A stretch of DNA of 64,000 nt, from contig JAHLJT010008446.1 of NCBI GenBank assembly GCA_031308135.1, positions 162,313,532-162,377,531 on the forward strand, read 5' to 3'. Positions 53,037-64,000 of this stretch are shown here, piece by piece. The stretch's first letter is position 1, and each line of letters starts with the position of its first letter. This stretch comes from Acheta domesticus (Eukaryota; Arthropoda; Insecta; Orthoptera; Gryllidae). The position numbers were made by a program, and so were the translations under genes. Under the pieces are notes generated by a model. That model had not been told where the DNA came from. It saw only the letters and a program-made list of their open reading frames with translations, and made no database searches.

Positions 53037-54453
53037 GCGTTCATAGATGTGTGATGATGTGTTCATACCCTGACATTATCAGCTATTTTATTTTAAAATG
53101 ATTGTAAATTGTCAATTTGTTATTTCTTTTTCTACTTTCAAAAATATTCCATTAATTTCAAACATTGCGCGGCCCGTTGAGAATTCGATTCTTCACACGA
53201 ATGAACGAATCAGTCTGAAATAACCGCCTAGCCTGCGCTTAGAATCAGATGCACAATGACCCATTACATCCAGTGTGCCTACCGTGGTGCCTACGAAAAA
53301 AAACGCGCCGTTTTACGAAACCTTGAAATCGTCACTTCATGTTCGCTTCAGTGTTTGTAAGAGAACGAGGTTAATTAATGAACATTGTCGTTTTATTTAA
53401 GTTTTATTACCTTATTTTAACTGCATTTAGCAACTATATATTTGTTGCCAATTTAGGTTAGTTAGGGATTTGTGCTGGTTGAATGCACCAAGGTATGTGA
53501 CTGTGCAATCCACACTCTGTGCCCTGGAATGGGGAGCGAACACCACGCGATCCAAAGTGCCTACATAATTATGGAGTCGTATTTTTGTGGCCGTGGACAA
53601 ATTATAGCACATGGAGAAACAGTAAAAAAAATATTTGAAAAAAATATGAAAGGATAGAATTTTAATTTAAACAGCAAAACACAGGCTATGTTGGGAATAC
53701 AACCAAACGCATTGGAAATAAACACAACGGTGATATAAAGGAAAATAGAAAGAAATTCTGTCCCACTTCATTCGAGTTGAATGCTTTTTTGGGAGACAAG
53801 GGCTTGTTATTTCTAGCCATAATGAAAATAGGGGATCATCAAATAGAAAATTTCATGGAATATAAAAGTGAAATAATGAAATATGATAAAACTGACAAAG
53901 ATGATATGAAAATTTCAGTGTTTCGTGCTAATCTCACCAAGAAATTCAGATTCATTGGATTTCAAGTGTGAGAAACGGTTATGTCCCATGAAATTAAAAA
54001 TGAAATTTCTAAAGCTCTCTTTGTCTCCGCCATACTGGATGAAACCCTTGATATGTAAGCAGCAAAAGGACAATTGTAAACTGTTTTTCATTACGTGTCT
54101 GTAAATTGATTGATTTTCTCATTTCATTATATTTTTATTATAGACCATTGTTTTCCCTTTTATAAATTATGCCAATTCTACTGGGTTCGAAATCATATGA
54201 ATTGGAATGTGAAAAGCATTGAAAATCATTGGGTTGATAGTACTCTTATTATTAAAGTATGAGGACACACATTTATATTTTTGCTAGGTCGTGAACTAAA
54301 GTCAACCGTTTCTAACTTTCAACCAGTAAACTACATGAAATAACGTGAGCTATTATTACTTTTACTGGATCAGTTTTCTGTGCTCTAGTTGATCACAAGT
54401 GACAGAAATGGTATTGGTGAATGAAAAATATATAAATTGTAATTACGCCACTG
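53037..54453 (+). mobile_element. hAT element, second copy (first ten bases missing)
   Basis: Copy of 35627-37011, starting ten bases inside the left end because the contig begins there. The right duplication TGTCGAAT is at 54454-54461. The transposase relic (FMEYKSEIMKYDKTDKDD at about 53853) carries additional indels relative to the first copy. Confidence 0.88.
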
Positions 54454-55459
54454 TGTCGAATCTTCATCAGATACAGACATCAGCACAGGTAGAAGCTGTG
54501 AAACATCTTTCGACAAAATCATGGAGAGTTCTCAAAACATTACTGATAATGAGACCTCGGATTTTAGGACCAAAACCTATTTGGTTCCTTGTTGTGAAGA
54601 AAATCAATTGCAGATATTTAACGAATCATGAAAAAATCTACCGAAAAACATCTTATAGTGACTAAAATGTTCTAAAGGGCAGTTGATGTTAATTTAATAT
54701 AAACCAAGTAATTTTCAAGAATGACCACCAATGCCGTGTTAACGCACGAGCCCGAAGGATCCGGGCCAAGGCCTTAATGTTCAAGGGCCTCAGATAGGTC
54801 TTAAAATATTTAATACTTAGGGTTCAAAAAATAAATAACATAAAATGTGATGTATGATTAAACTTGCGCAAAAAACTGGTTATAATAGAGTGATGTGTCA
54901 CGCATCGTTGGATAATATATGAAATGTTTGCTGGTTGAATCTTTTAATTTATATTGTGCAATTCAATAAAAAATTAAAGTATTTAATTTGTAGTTAAAGT
55001 CTGTTATTCTTACATAAATGTTTAAATTTTTTGTTTGAATAATCTTAAATTGAGACACTAAGATATACTTTCAAAATATTAAACACATATAAAATACAAT
55101 GTGAATGATAGGCTTTTTTTTATATTTCAGCATCGAAATAGGGGGATCGGCGAAAGTAAGGAATAGCCCCCCCCCCCACAAATTAATCTAGGTCCAAGAG
55201 CCCCCAAGCTGGTAAAATACGACTCTGTTGATCACATTTTAATTGCCAATTTTTTTTAATATGTTTAACGAAAAAGCAAATGCTTTTCCGAATTTCCCAA
55301 CGTTTAGTATTATCTGATCGAATATCCAATTGACTACGCACCGAAATGTCCATCCAACACACCGAACATGAGATCTGCAAGGTAACACAAAAGAGATGTT
55401 TCAGGCTCGTCTCCGACCAGTAATTTTTAGCAATGCACGCAGCTACAGCAGCTAAACTG

Positions 55460-55790
55460 TTGACAGGTGAGGCTTACCGCCGCAGCGCGTCGTCTTCGTA
55501 ATCCGGCGAGGAATGCCACAGGTCAGGCAAAAACCTACTGTTGAAAGGAGGAGCTTACAAAACACAGTTCTCGGATCCGAAGAAAAGAAGAAAATTGGAA
55601 CTTGGTATGGATGAGATCTGGTCGACGCAGCGAGCGTGGAACAGTGCACCGCGAAGTCTCCAATGCAGCGCGGAGGAGGCGGTGGCGCGAAATACTCTGC
55701 AATTGGGGCCAAGGTTGCGGGGGCGCGCCGCTCGACAGAGGGTCCCGCTAGGCCAGGTGCGAGGGAGAACGGGCACAAGGTAACGGTAAA
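55460..55790. other. CpG-rich block 1, second copy
   Basis: Copy of 38025-38350 with scattered one-base indels that change all open frames. This argues against coding use of either copy. Confidence 0.5.
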
Positions 55791-56629
55791 CTGTATTGCG
55801 ACGAAACCTATTTGAAGTGAGTAGAAAGCGACAGGTGCATGGTCGCTAAAAAGTAATAACTGAGTAGTGGTCGCATCTGGAATTTTCACTAAACGCACAG
55901 GTAATTTGATGAGACATTTGGGAGAAAAGTAGCGTGATTTACGTGGTTGAATGACATTGGGAGCAAACTATGCTCGCAGAATTAGACGAAGCCATGTAAA
56001 CTTTATAGTTTTTTTCACTTAACTGCGACTGGAGAAAGCTAACTTGACGTGTGATTTTTTTTTTTTGTAAATAGTAAAATTGTGTTTAAAGGGTTTGCTT
56101 TGTTGAAATGTTCTTTATGTGAGAGGTGAAGATTAGGAGAATCATCTAGTTGAATTTGAGGGTGTAATTTGTATGAAAAATATTTTTGAAAACTAAAAGT
56201 GTATAGCAATAACCTAAGCATTTGCTCAGTCAGGTACTAACCGTGCATGGTAAGAGTGACCACATCTAATTCTTCAGAGAAAGCTATTTACAAAGAAATT
56301 ATTAACGTTTCCAAAAGTGTAGTAATTTGCTAAGATCAAAGATCTGAAATAAGATCAGGAGTTCAAACCAAATAAAATTGAGTGTTATTTTTATGTGTGC
56401 CATTCATCTTTATCTGATTTTATGTGTATTGTATCCATTGGTTGATAGAATATACGCACTATTTGCCAGATTTGTATTTGATCTTTTCTCACCCCTAAAG
56501 ATCCTGCGTCCTCAGAAAAACTAAAATCTCATTACAAGCATTTGGTTTGTATGCGCCCCTGCGGTTCGTTGATAGCGTGGGGGTGTCAAAAATATTATAA
56601 CGCATCGCACAAATATGTAACTATCAGAG

Positions 56630-56850
56630 GTTGACATGGGACGTGTATTGAAGAGTATGTTTACGAGATTCGCCGCACGCACGCGCTGCCGCCATCGCTG
56701 CCGACGCCGGTACCTGCTTATCAGCAGCAGGAGGGGTGCAGCAGGAAGGGCGCGTATAGTGTCGCGCGCGGCGGGAGGGGAGGGGGCGAAGGACAGGGAG
56801 AAGGTTTTAAAAACGCCGGAGTGAGAGATTGTGAGGCAGTAACGAAGGAG
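56630..56850. other. CpG-rich block 2, second copy
   Basis: Copy of 39195-39410, almost unchanged over 180 bp. Confidence 0.5.
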
Positions 56851-57668
56851 TGAGTGGGTTTGGGGGAGGCAGGTGTTGTGGTGACGGTAGTGAGAGGAGG
56901 CCATGGTTGACGAAGTGCGCGTAGTGAAGTTAGAAATCAACTAGAGCTATTTATGAATAATTTTAAAAAGTTATAAAATTATATTTGCTCTGTACTGTTG
57001 AAGAATTTAAGTGAACTTAAAGATCTCAAAATATATATTGAAGTTGGGATGCCTTTTGAGAAGAATAAAACACAATTTCAATTTCAACCAAAGGTGTATG
57101 CTGTAGTAAATGTTAATTTCTAAAGTTTTTCAAGGCAACTCTCTGAATATTCTGTTTTTTTCAAACTATAATTTATTCATCTTTCATTGTATAACAAGAT
57201 ATTTCTTGGTAATTATAGTGCATTTTGTGCAAGAAATTACATATGAATGTAATACAGTATTTGTTGAGAGGAAGTTAACTGTAATGTTCGTAAACAAAAA
57301 AACAGTAAACAAAACAGTAAAAAAATCATAAACAAAAAAGTTGACTGCATTGATTTCCAATAAAAAAGGAATTAACAATACATGGGGCACCTGGATCGAC
57401 GCTACATGGGCTAAATTTTGATTTGTAATAGAAGTTATACATCAATTTGATTCTGAAGCTGCAGCATCTATAGACTTACCGAAGCAATTGTTGATATTTC
57501 AAAAGCTGGAATAACTATATGGCCCCATATTTCAGTAAGCATTTAAATTAAATTTTTGGAAACATCTTCTCTGTAACTTTCTGGTAAACTTTGAAATTAC
57601 CTAATCAGCAGTAGCTTCTTTAAAAAACTGTTTATGGTATAATTCGAAGGTCAATGAGGGATTCTTAT

Positions 57669-59130
57669 CTGTAGCGGCTCGTGACATTTTTTCCTGGTGG
57701 GGCCAGGTGTAAAAGCACGAATATCATCTCAGAATCAATAACTTATTTAATTAAAGAATCATCATTTAAATCAATTGTTTAATTAATATATTTATCAGTT
57801 ACCTTAAATCTATAAGTTTTCTACAAAAAACAGAAGTAGGAATTTTTATAAGTCACTTAATCAAATATTGGTATGCAATGAAACAAAAGATTTTTTTACA
57901 AAAAAACGCTAATGCCATGGCTTATCTTTCGGAATGATGAAATTTCGAAAAGGGAACGTATCGTAAATTAAGACAAGTTGACTTCGACTTGTTATGCCGA
58001 TTGTTTAATCGGCTTGCAGAGTAATAAATCAGCTACATGGACTTTCTACATTTCCTCCAAATACACTTCATACATTTAATTTAGCAGCTCCTTCTTTGTC
58101 ACGTGTGAGTTATATTAATAAATAGAAGAATTGTTTAAATGATCATCTAACACACTATCTAGATCGCCGAGTAACGATAAGTCTAAAAAATTGCCACGGT
58201 CTTTTGAATCTTCAGATTTCATCATGCCATCTCAATGCTACTAGTTGATGAATGACGAGTGCCATGGTACTTACCTAAACACTCAGTTATTCTACCTAAA
58301 ATGTTATTTATTACGACTTGTTCATTATGTTTCTTGATTGAAATTTTCATGGCCGAATCAATCTGTACAACAATGCTCACAGTTCCAATATTTTTAATTT
58401 GCAAGCATTTTCTAAATGCAATGCCCTTTCTTCGTGTTTCTTTATCCTTTCGCTCAAATGTTTCAGATCCTTCACCAAATAATAAACAATAAAAGCAAAA
58501 ATTAGCTTTGTTTTCACTCCAGTCAACATGATTTTTTTCTGAAACCTCGAAATAGAGAATGTGTGTGTTTCTTCATTCCATCAACTTGTGTAAATGATAA
58601 GCCAATCGGTTGATGTGCTCCTAACCGTTTAATATAATTTTTTCCTTCAAATCTCAGTGAAGAAAACGGACTACAGTGTAATGAATCCACTGAGTTCATC
58701 TTACAGCGCGCAGAACTTCACGTGCACTTTGAAAACGGCGCGCTCAGACTGCCGTTTCTCTGCGAAGGGCCCGCTGGTGCGGGCCCCCTAGGACAGTTAA
58801 AATTAGCAAGCAGTGGTCGCGCCCAGTACGAAAGGGCTCCGACCTTGTAACGGAGTGGGGTTACCGGTCTGGGGCCCATGCAAGCCGGGCCCCTTGAGCA
58901 CTACTAACCCTATCTTTGAGTGCGGCAAGGAACTATGATCCCCAATTCTTGGTTACTGGGACTTGGAATGAGTTCTGGGGACGAATTGTCGATGTTCACG
59001 AATAAAGAATTCGAAGGAAGTACTACAATTATGACAAAGATATTACTGTAAATATATATAAACATTTTTTGGGCTTTATTAAATATGGTGGGGCCCGGCC
59101 CCTGTGGCCCCTTAGGACGAGCCGCCCCTG
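57669..59130 (-). mobile_element. hAT element, second copy of 40229-41696
   Basis: Same ends (CTGTAGCGGCTCGTGA and GAGCCGCCCCTG). The right flank has lost one G relative to the first copy (CTGATCTAAT instead of CTGGATCTAAT). The DUF4371 relic lies on the minus strand at about 58160-58530, with extra breaks. Confidence 0.85.
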
Positions 59131-59837
59131 ATCTAATAAAGAAATAGAGATCTTCAGTTCTGGAGAAGAACCCAGGATTCGGTGAAAGAGTAAGCGAGAA
59201 ATTTTTTTTATAAAAGCTTATTTTTTCAAAGTAGAATCGATCTTTTAAGTGACTATCATAAACTGATGATAAATTAATTTGATGACTGATGATAAATTAA
59301 TTTTAACTGGTAATCACTGGGTACCGTATCTGTTTATTATGTGCGATCGTTTTTCCAAGCTTTGATTTTATTGGAATCAATTTCGAGAAGTGACACGCAT
59401 TCATACAACATAACATTTTCCATTGTGGGTTAAAATACTGTTCGCAAGTAGGAATGAAAGACAATTGATTAGCTTCCGTATCATTCACTTTATCACGCTC
59501 TGTAAGACGTTGCCTCTACGAAGCGTTTCTTCGGCCGATTCCGCCAATCATCGGATCATCTCTTTGCTTATATCTGGTGAACGTTATTATCTTTAGAGTT
59601 TGTGTTTATAAAAACGGGTTTATACGAGTACTTTTATTTATTACACCTGGTCTGCAAGTAAAAAACTGCATAGGAGTTTTATATATTTTCTTATAGACCA
59701 ACTCGGTTTAAAAACGAAAAAAAAATACCAAAAATATTTCCTCTCGTCAGTTTTTTGTTACTCTTAATTTTTTTCTTTGTATTTTTAGCGTAAAATTCCT
59801 TTTGTGTATCAGAATGAAACGCACTCTCTAACACAAC

Positions 59838-60535
59838 AGTTTATTTTACCACTTATAATACAGCTGGAAAAACCCGACGGCTCGGGGCCGTTTACAAGAT
59901 TCGTAGTCGACTGAGCGGCGTGGGCCGCCGAAGGCGGCCTCCACGTTGACGACAGCGCGCTCCCCGTCGGAGGGTAAAGGCAACAACCGTGCCCTAGAAT
60001 CCCGGGGCGTCAGCGTATCAGTGTAGCCGGCGTCAACGGCGGCGTGGCCTCGGCGAGGTGTGGCTGTGCCGGTACGGCGTAAGGCCAGCCAGGCGGCCAG
60101 CAGGTGCTGATCCGGAAGCCGGCGGCCGGGAACGAGCGCGTGCCCTTACAACACTCCGCAATGCGGCGGGGTCGCGCGGCGAGCCTGCACCGTACCGGGG
60201 ACGAGCGGGGTCCAGCCACAAGCCAGGAGAGCGAACCAGAAACAAAGCAGAGTCGTCTTTCAGTGTTAAACAGAAACCGCAACCAGGAAAGTCGGGAGCA
60301 CAGCCGGTCCTAAAGCATAAACAAAGTACAGTGTTAACACAGATTCTACGACGTCGCTACTCGCTCGCTCTCCGCTGACTGCCCCGCTGCCGGCCCTCAG
60401 TGCCCGCCCCTCGGGGCGCTGCTGTATTCCTCCGCCAACCTGCGTCCCGGAACTATTTTCCGGGGTGGCGGAGGCGCCCCCGCATGCGCTCTGGTGCGCG
60501 CTACGTCGCACGCCCCGTTCAACACACACGGCGGG
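59838..60535 (-). repeat. GC-rich block, second copy of 42400-43110
   Basis: Same sequence with one-base indels; the 199-codon minus frame of the first copy is broken here into shorter ones. Confidence 0.5.
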
Positions 60536-60658
60536 ATACAGCAATTCCCAATTAAAACATAGCCTTCTGCTTTTTGTTTCAAAATGGCCTGAAAACTAAG
60601 ACTTCTCGCATTAATGGTATCAATTAAAACTGAACTTGGCAATAAATGAAAACTGCAT

Positions 60659-61707
60659 TGCTACAGAATGCCACAAACTTTCCCGTATTAGTTTTCTAGT
60701 TTTTTGGTCTCAGCTAGCTATACGGACTGGCCATATACTCTTGCCAGCTGCCATCTATCGCCGCCCAAAATACATTTTTTATATTTTCTTAATTTTTCGG
60801 TTTCGTAATTATAGAACGGATATAATATTTTACAAATATTAAAGAACAGCTAAACTTCGTCATCAATGGCAAGTTTCTTTAGAAATTTTGGAGCCGTTTT
60901 TTTAAGGAAATGGCCTGTAAGCGATACTCTAAATTCGAAACATAAAGCTCTTTTTCACAGAAACTTTTGAGTTTTCGAAAAACTTTATTTAAAGTTATAA
61001 GAAGCACTTTACTTCACAACTACAATAGTGTTTCAAATGCGGGAAATGTGACGTGGAAAAGGGATTTTCTCTAAAACGGCACAATTTTTTCTTTAAACAT
61101 TTGGTAAGGATCTGCCTAATATACTCTTAACATAACATAAACGCCATATTGCTCTATTCTTTTGTTTTCTCAAAATTACAAAAATGAATTTTTTGACCTG
61201 AATCTCTCACGTCGTTCATATTTATATAGTGGCGATTTGTTCATGATATGATTAAGTAAATTAAAGTTATTTATTGGGTAAATGTGCTTTGAATAATGTG
61301 AAATAAAGTTTCTCAAAAACTCAACCGTTTTCTGTGAAACCAAGTTCCTAATTCCGCTCATGACTTCTGATGATGTTTTTCGAAAATTCAAAAATTGTCT
61401 CTCAAAAACAGCTTCAAATTTCGCATTTACAGTAGCACTAAAACGCCCATTTTCTTAAAAACGGCTACAAATTTTTCAAAGAAAATTGCCAGTTAGGACG
61501 AGATTTTATTAGTTCTTTTATATTCTTCAAATAATATTTCCTTTCTACTATTCAGAAATCGAAAAATGAAAACTTTAAAAACGTGTACGTTGGGCGATGA
61601 TACATGGCAGCAGGCAAGAGTACGTAGGAATTCCGAATAGCTAGCCGAGACCATAGGAAATAGAAAACTAATACGGGAATGTCTGTCCCATTCTGTATCA
61701 CCACTAG
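60659..61707. repeat. ACTTTCCC-family element, copy C duplicate
   Basis: Copy of 43237-44294 with the same long inverted ends. Confidence 0.72.
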
Positions 61708-61936
61708 TTTTTTAAATCTTACGTTCTCTAGATCGAACAATGAAGATTACTTTTATTCTATTGGAGAGCGTATAAAATACATTGATGTTTATCGGGAGCA
61801 AAATAGAAGTAGTACAGAGATAAAAGACTTCCGTGTTTCCTGCCCTACAGAACTGAATTGACATTAATTTTGCAAACGTACTGTTAATTTCAAGTTTTTT
61901 AATGTGAAATGTGTTGTTGTAATAAGTGTGAGAAGA

Positions 61937-62010
61937 GCGAATGAATGGCTCAGTGTCAAAGTGTTTCTCTAGAACTCTGAGAGCAGCGAGTTCGAGTCCT
62001 AGTCTTCGTA
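61937..62010 (+). repeat. tRNA-like segment, second copy
   Basis: Identical in layout to 44523-44596: A box TGGCTCAGTG, B box GAGTTCGAGTCCT, then a T run. Confidence 0.5.
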
Positions 62011-62858
62011 GCTTTTTTTTTTTTTCATTTTACATTACAAAAAAATTCACTAAATTGCATAATTACACATTTGACTTGTCGAAGTTATGTATAATGTAAG
62101 CAAAATTCGCGATTGCGAAAAAGGAATGCGAACCAGCATAATGGTAATAGGCAGTCTCGACATGCGGCATTGAGACCAAAAAATTATGATCTTAAATTGC
62201 ATCCTTCGCAGTACTTCCGTGTTTTCGACTCCGTGTCAAAATTAGGTAAGGAGCTCTGCGACGTTGCCACATGACAAGAAAGAAAAATCAATATTTTCAC
62301 TCGCGGCTTAGCAAATTGAACTACTCCGTTTTCATTATTCGACATGGCTCACCATAGCCAAGCCTCACGAGAGCGAGTTATCGCATTAGTAAACCAGGAA
62401 TTTTAGATTTCTTCATAATGTATTCCTTGTATTTCTTAGAAAAAGAGATTTATGAATATACAATTGATATACAAAATTCTAATAGATAATTTGTGAGAAT
62501 AAAAAAATATTTCATAGAAATATAAAAAGCCCTTTTCAGGGTCACCTTGTTTTAAAATCAAAATAATATATTTACGCTATTGAGACAGTTCAAATCACGG
62601 ATAAGCAAAACAACTCTGGGCAAGAACCGGGTTCGATTCTGCGGTCTAGGGCTCTGGAAGAAATAATTCTACCACTGAGCCAAACGAATACATCTTTCAG
62701 ATCCTTACATAAACTTACGTACTGCTGGTGTAAGTTATTGTGCCAAATGTCGGACAGCGTTTGAAATGTCTCCAATATATTTAGACAATTACAAATTTAT
62801 TAAACGGAATGAAAACTTGAATTACTGAAATGCATCCCACTAACTAGACCCACGTTAA

Positions 62859-63626
62859 CCCATTAGTGCATGTGATCCGATAAATCGGATGCTAAGAAAA
62901 GCGTCAACCATGCCTGTCATTGGAGACTTATCTGATTGAGATACACACGAATCAACGCTCGCATTGTTGGAAAGTATAAATTAAATGTATACGCTGTAAC
63001 TTTCAGAAGTTTTCGATTTAGAGCGATTAGAGTGTAAGATGGCGCATTACAGTCTTGTTGTTTTACGTGTCTGGTAAGTTTTCAATTTAATTATAATACC
63101 TAACATTGATTGATATGAACAAATTTTACACGAAATAAAATAATGAAGGTTCATGTTTTTCATTTGAATTGGTATTATAAGAAAATAATTATAAATAACT
63201 AAACTATTTAAAATTAATTTTCGTGATCCTAAATATCGGATCACATGCACAAGGGACACTTTTCACTGCAATATATTAGAATGGCTACGTTTTTTCTCTC
63301 TGCGTTTCCAGCAACTGCTAAATGAAGAAGTATTGTCAGCCTACTGTTGCTGAAATTTTGAACATGTTAGAAGAAGAATACACAAAAGGCGCTAACAATT
63401 GCGAGCAATGATTTTCGCTCGTCTGCAGAAATTATGCTTGTTAGATGGAAAGGCAATGATGTTGTATGTTGTCCTCAAATCATGAAGAAAACGAAAAGGA
63501 AACTTCTTGGAAACGGTGCAGAATAAAATTTTGATAATTCACATAGTATGTCTTTTAGATGTATAATACATGGATATACAATCTTTTCCCCAAAAAATAA
63601 GCCAGGAAACTTCATGCACTAATGGG
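62859..63626 (+). mobile_element. piggyBac MITE, second copy
   Basis: Copy of 45446-46210 with the same 14-bp ends and TTAA flanks (62855-62858 and 63627-63630). Confidence 0.88.
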
Positions 63627-63649
63627 TTAAGGGAGTCTCACTAACTATT

Positions 63650-64000
63650 GACCATCCCCGTATTTCTAAACGGTTCTCGATATCAAAATACAGTTTCCGC
63701 TCAAACAATGCACTTTCATGGGGCAAGAGAAAAGAGAAATGGTGTACAGATATTGTTTGAAATATTTTAGTTTTGGAGAAATTAAAGAATCTTTAGTTTT
63801 TCTAAAGGGAACCATACATTTTTTACTCACTAGCAACAGACAGATCGTAAAAGAGGAATGCAATGATGTAACATATGCTAATGTTTTATAATATTTTGTG
63901 TATAAAATTATACATTCTAACATGAGATTTTAAACGAAATGTGTAGTTTTTCCTGTAGCAGCCGTCGCAATTATCGGGAAAGGTGTCCTTCGCGGCCTCT
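63650..64000. repeat. Inverted-repeat element, second copy (cut by window end)
   Basis: Copy of the left arm and part of the loop of 46233-46935; the right arm lies beyond the window. Confidence 0.65.

Larger units (their letters stand above)
53037..64000 (+). repeat. Second copy of the 11-kb direct repeat
   Basis: Near-identical to 35637-46579 in order and orientation, beginning at the first base after the gap and running off the window. It contains the same hAT elements, GC-rich blocks, ACTTTCCC element, tRNA-like segment and piggyBac MITE. Differences are mainly one-base gains or losses, many in homopolymers, with occasional longer changes near 53175 and 53320. Confidence 0.95.

Noticed and set aside
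51888..53101. Several open frames of 347-388 codons on both strands
   Set aside because: Almost all of their length is the 1000-N gap; they exist in every frame for that reason.

Overview
This window is eukaryotic, almost certainly from an insect or other arthropod with a large, transposon-rich genome. The reasons are a spliced terminal exon, many tRNA-derived SINE heads, and animal transposon families side by side: mariner, Merlin, piggyBac, PIF/Harbinger, hAT with DUF4371-type transposases, Penelope-like, CR1/jockey-like and R2/R4-like LINEs. I see no bacterial genes, CRISPR arrays or rRNA. The species cannot be named from the sequence.

Layout: 1-730 is the 3' part of a mariner element with an open transposase frame. 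1175-4175 is a long inverted-repeat element carrying a SINE in one arm. 4321-5058 is the 3' end of an R2/R4-like LINE. A 100-base gap follows at 5119-5218. A decayed Merlin transposase lies at 6113-7011. 9247-10830 is a copy of a repeat family (termini ACTTTCCCGTAT) with internal tandem units of about 305 bp, and 11576-13264 is a minus-strand LINE. The only recognisable host-gene piece is 14295-14454, the last exon of a peroxisomal alanine-glyoxylate (serine-pyruvate) aminotransferase ending in SKL.

16170-19199 is an element with CACTGTCA ends, full of a short palindrome and split by a TTAA-flanked piggyBac-type MITE. 19721-33775 is a 14-kb inverted repeat with PIF/Harbinger-like ends and TTA target duplications. 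It contains Penelope-like remnants, a 4.2-kb insertion (TSD CTTGG), a complete hAT element (TSD ACTAGTAC) and an uncharacterised pseudogene. 34.4-46.9 kb holds two further hAT elements with 8-bp target duplications, GC-rich blocks, another long-TIR copy of the ACTTTCCC family, a tRNA-like segment and a piggyBac MITE. At 48339-52036 an R2/R4-like LINE is interrupted at a TTAA by a decayed piggyBac element (48601-50975).

A 1000-base gap (52037-53036) is followed by 53037-64000, a near-identical direct copy of 35637-46579, nested insertions included. The copies differ mostly by single-base indels, so an unmerged haplotype or overlapping contig end is at least as likely as a real duplication. Apart from the aminotransferase exon, every recognisable coding segment is mobile-element-derived, and all except the mariner fragment are visibly broken.
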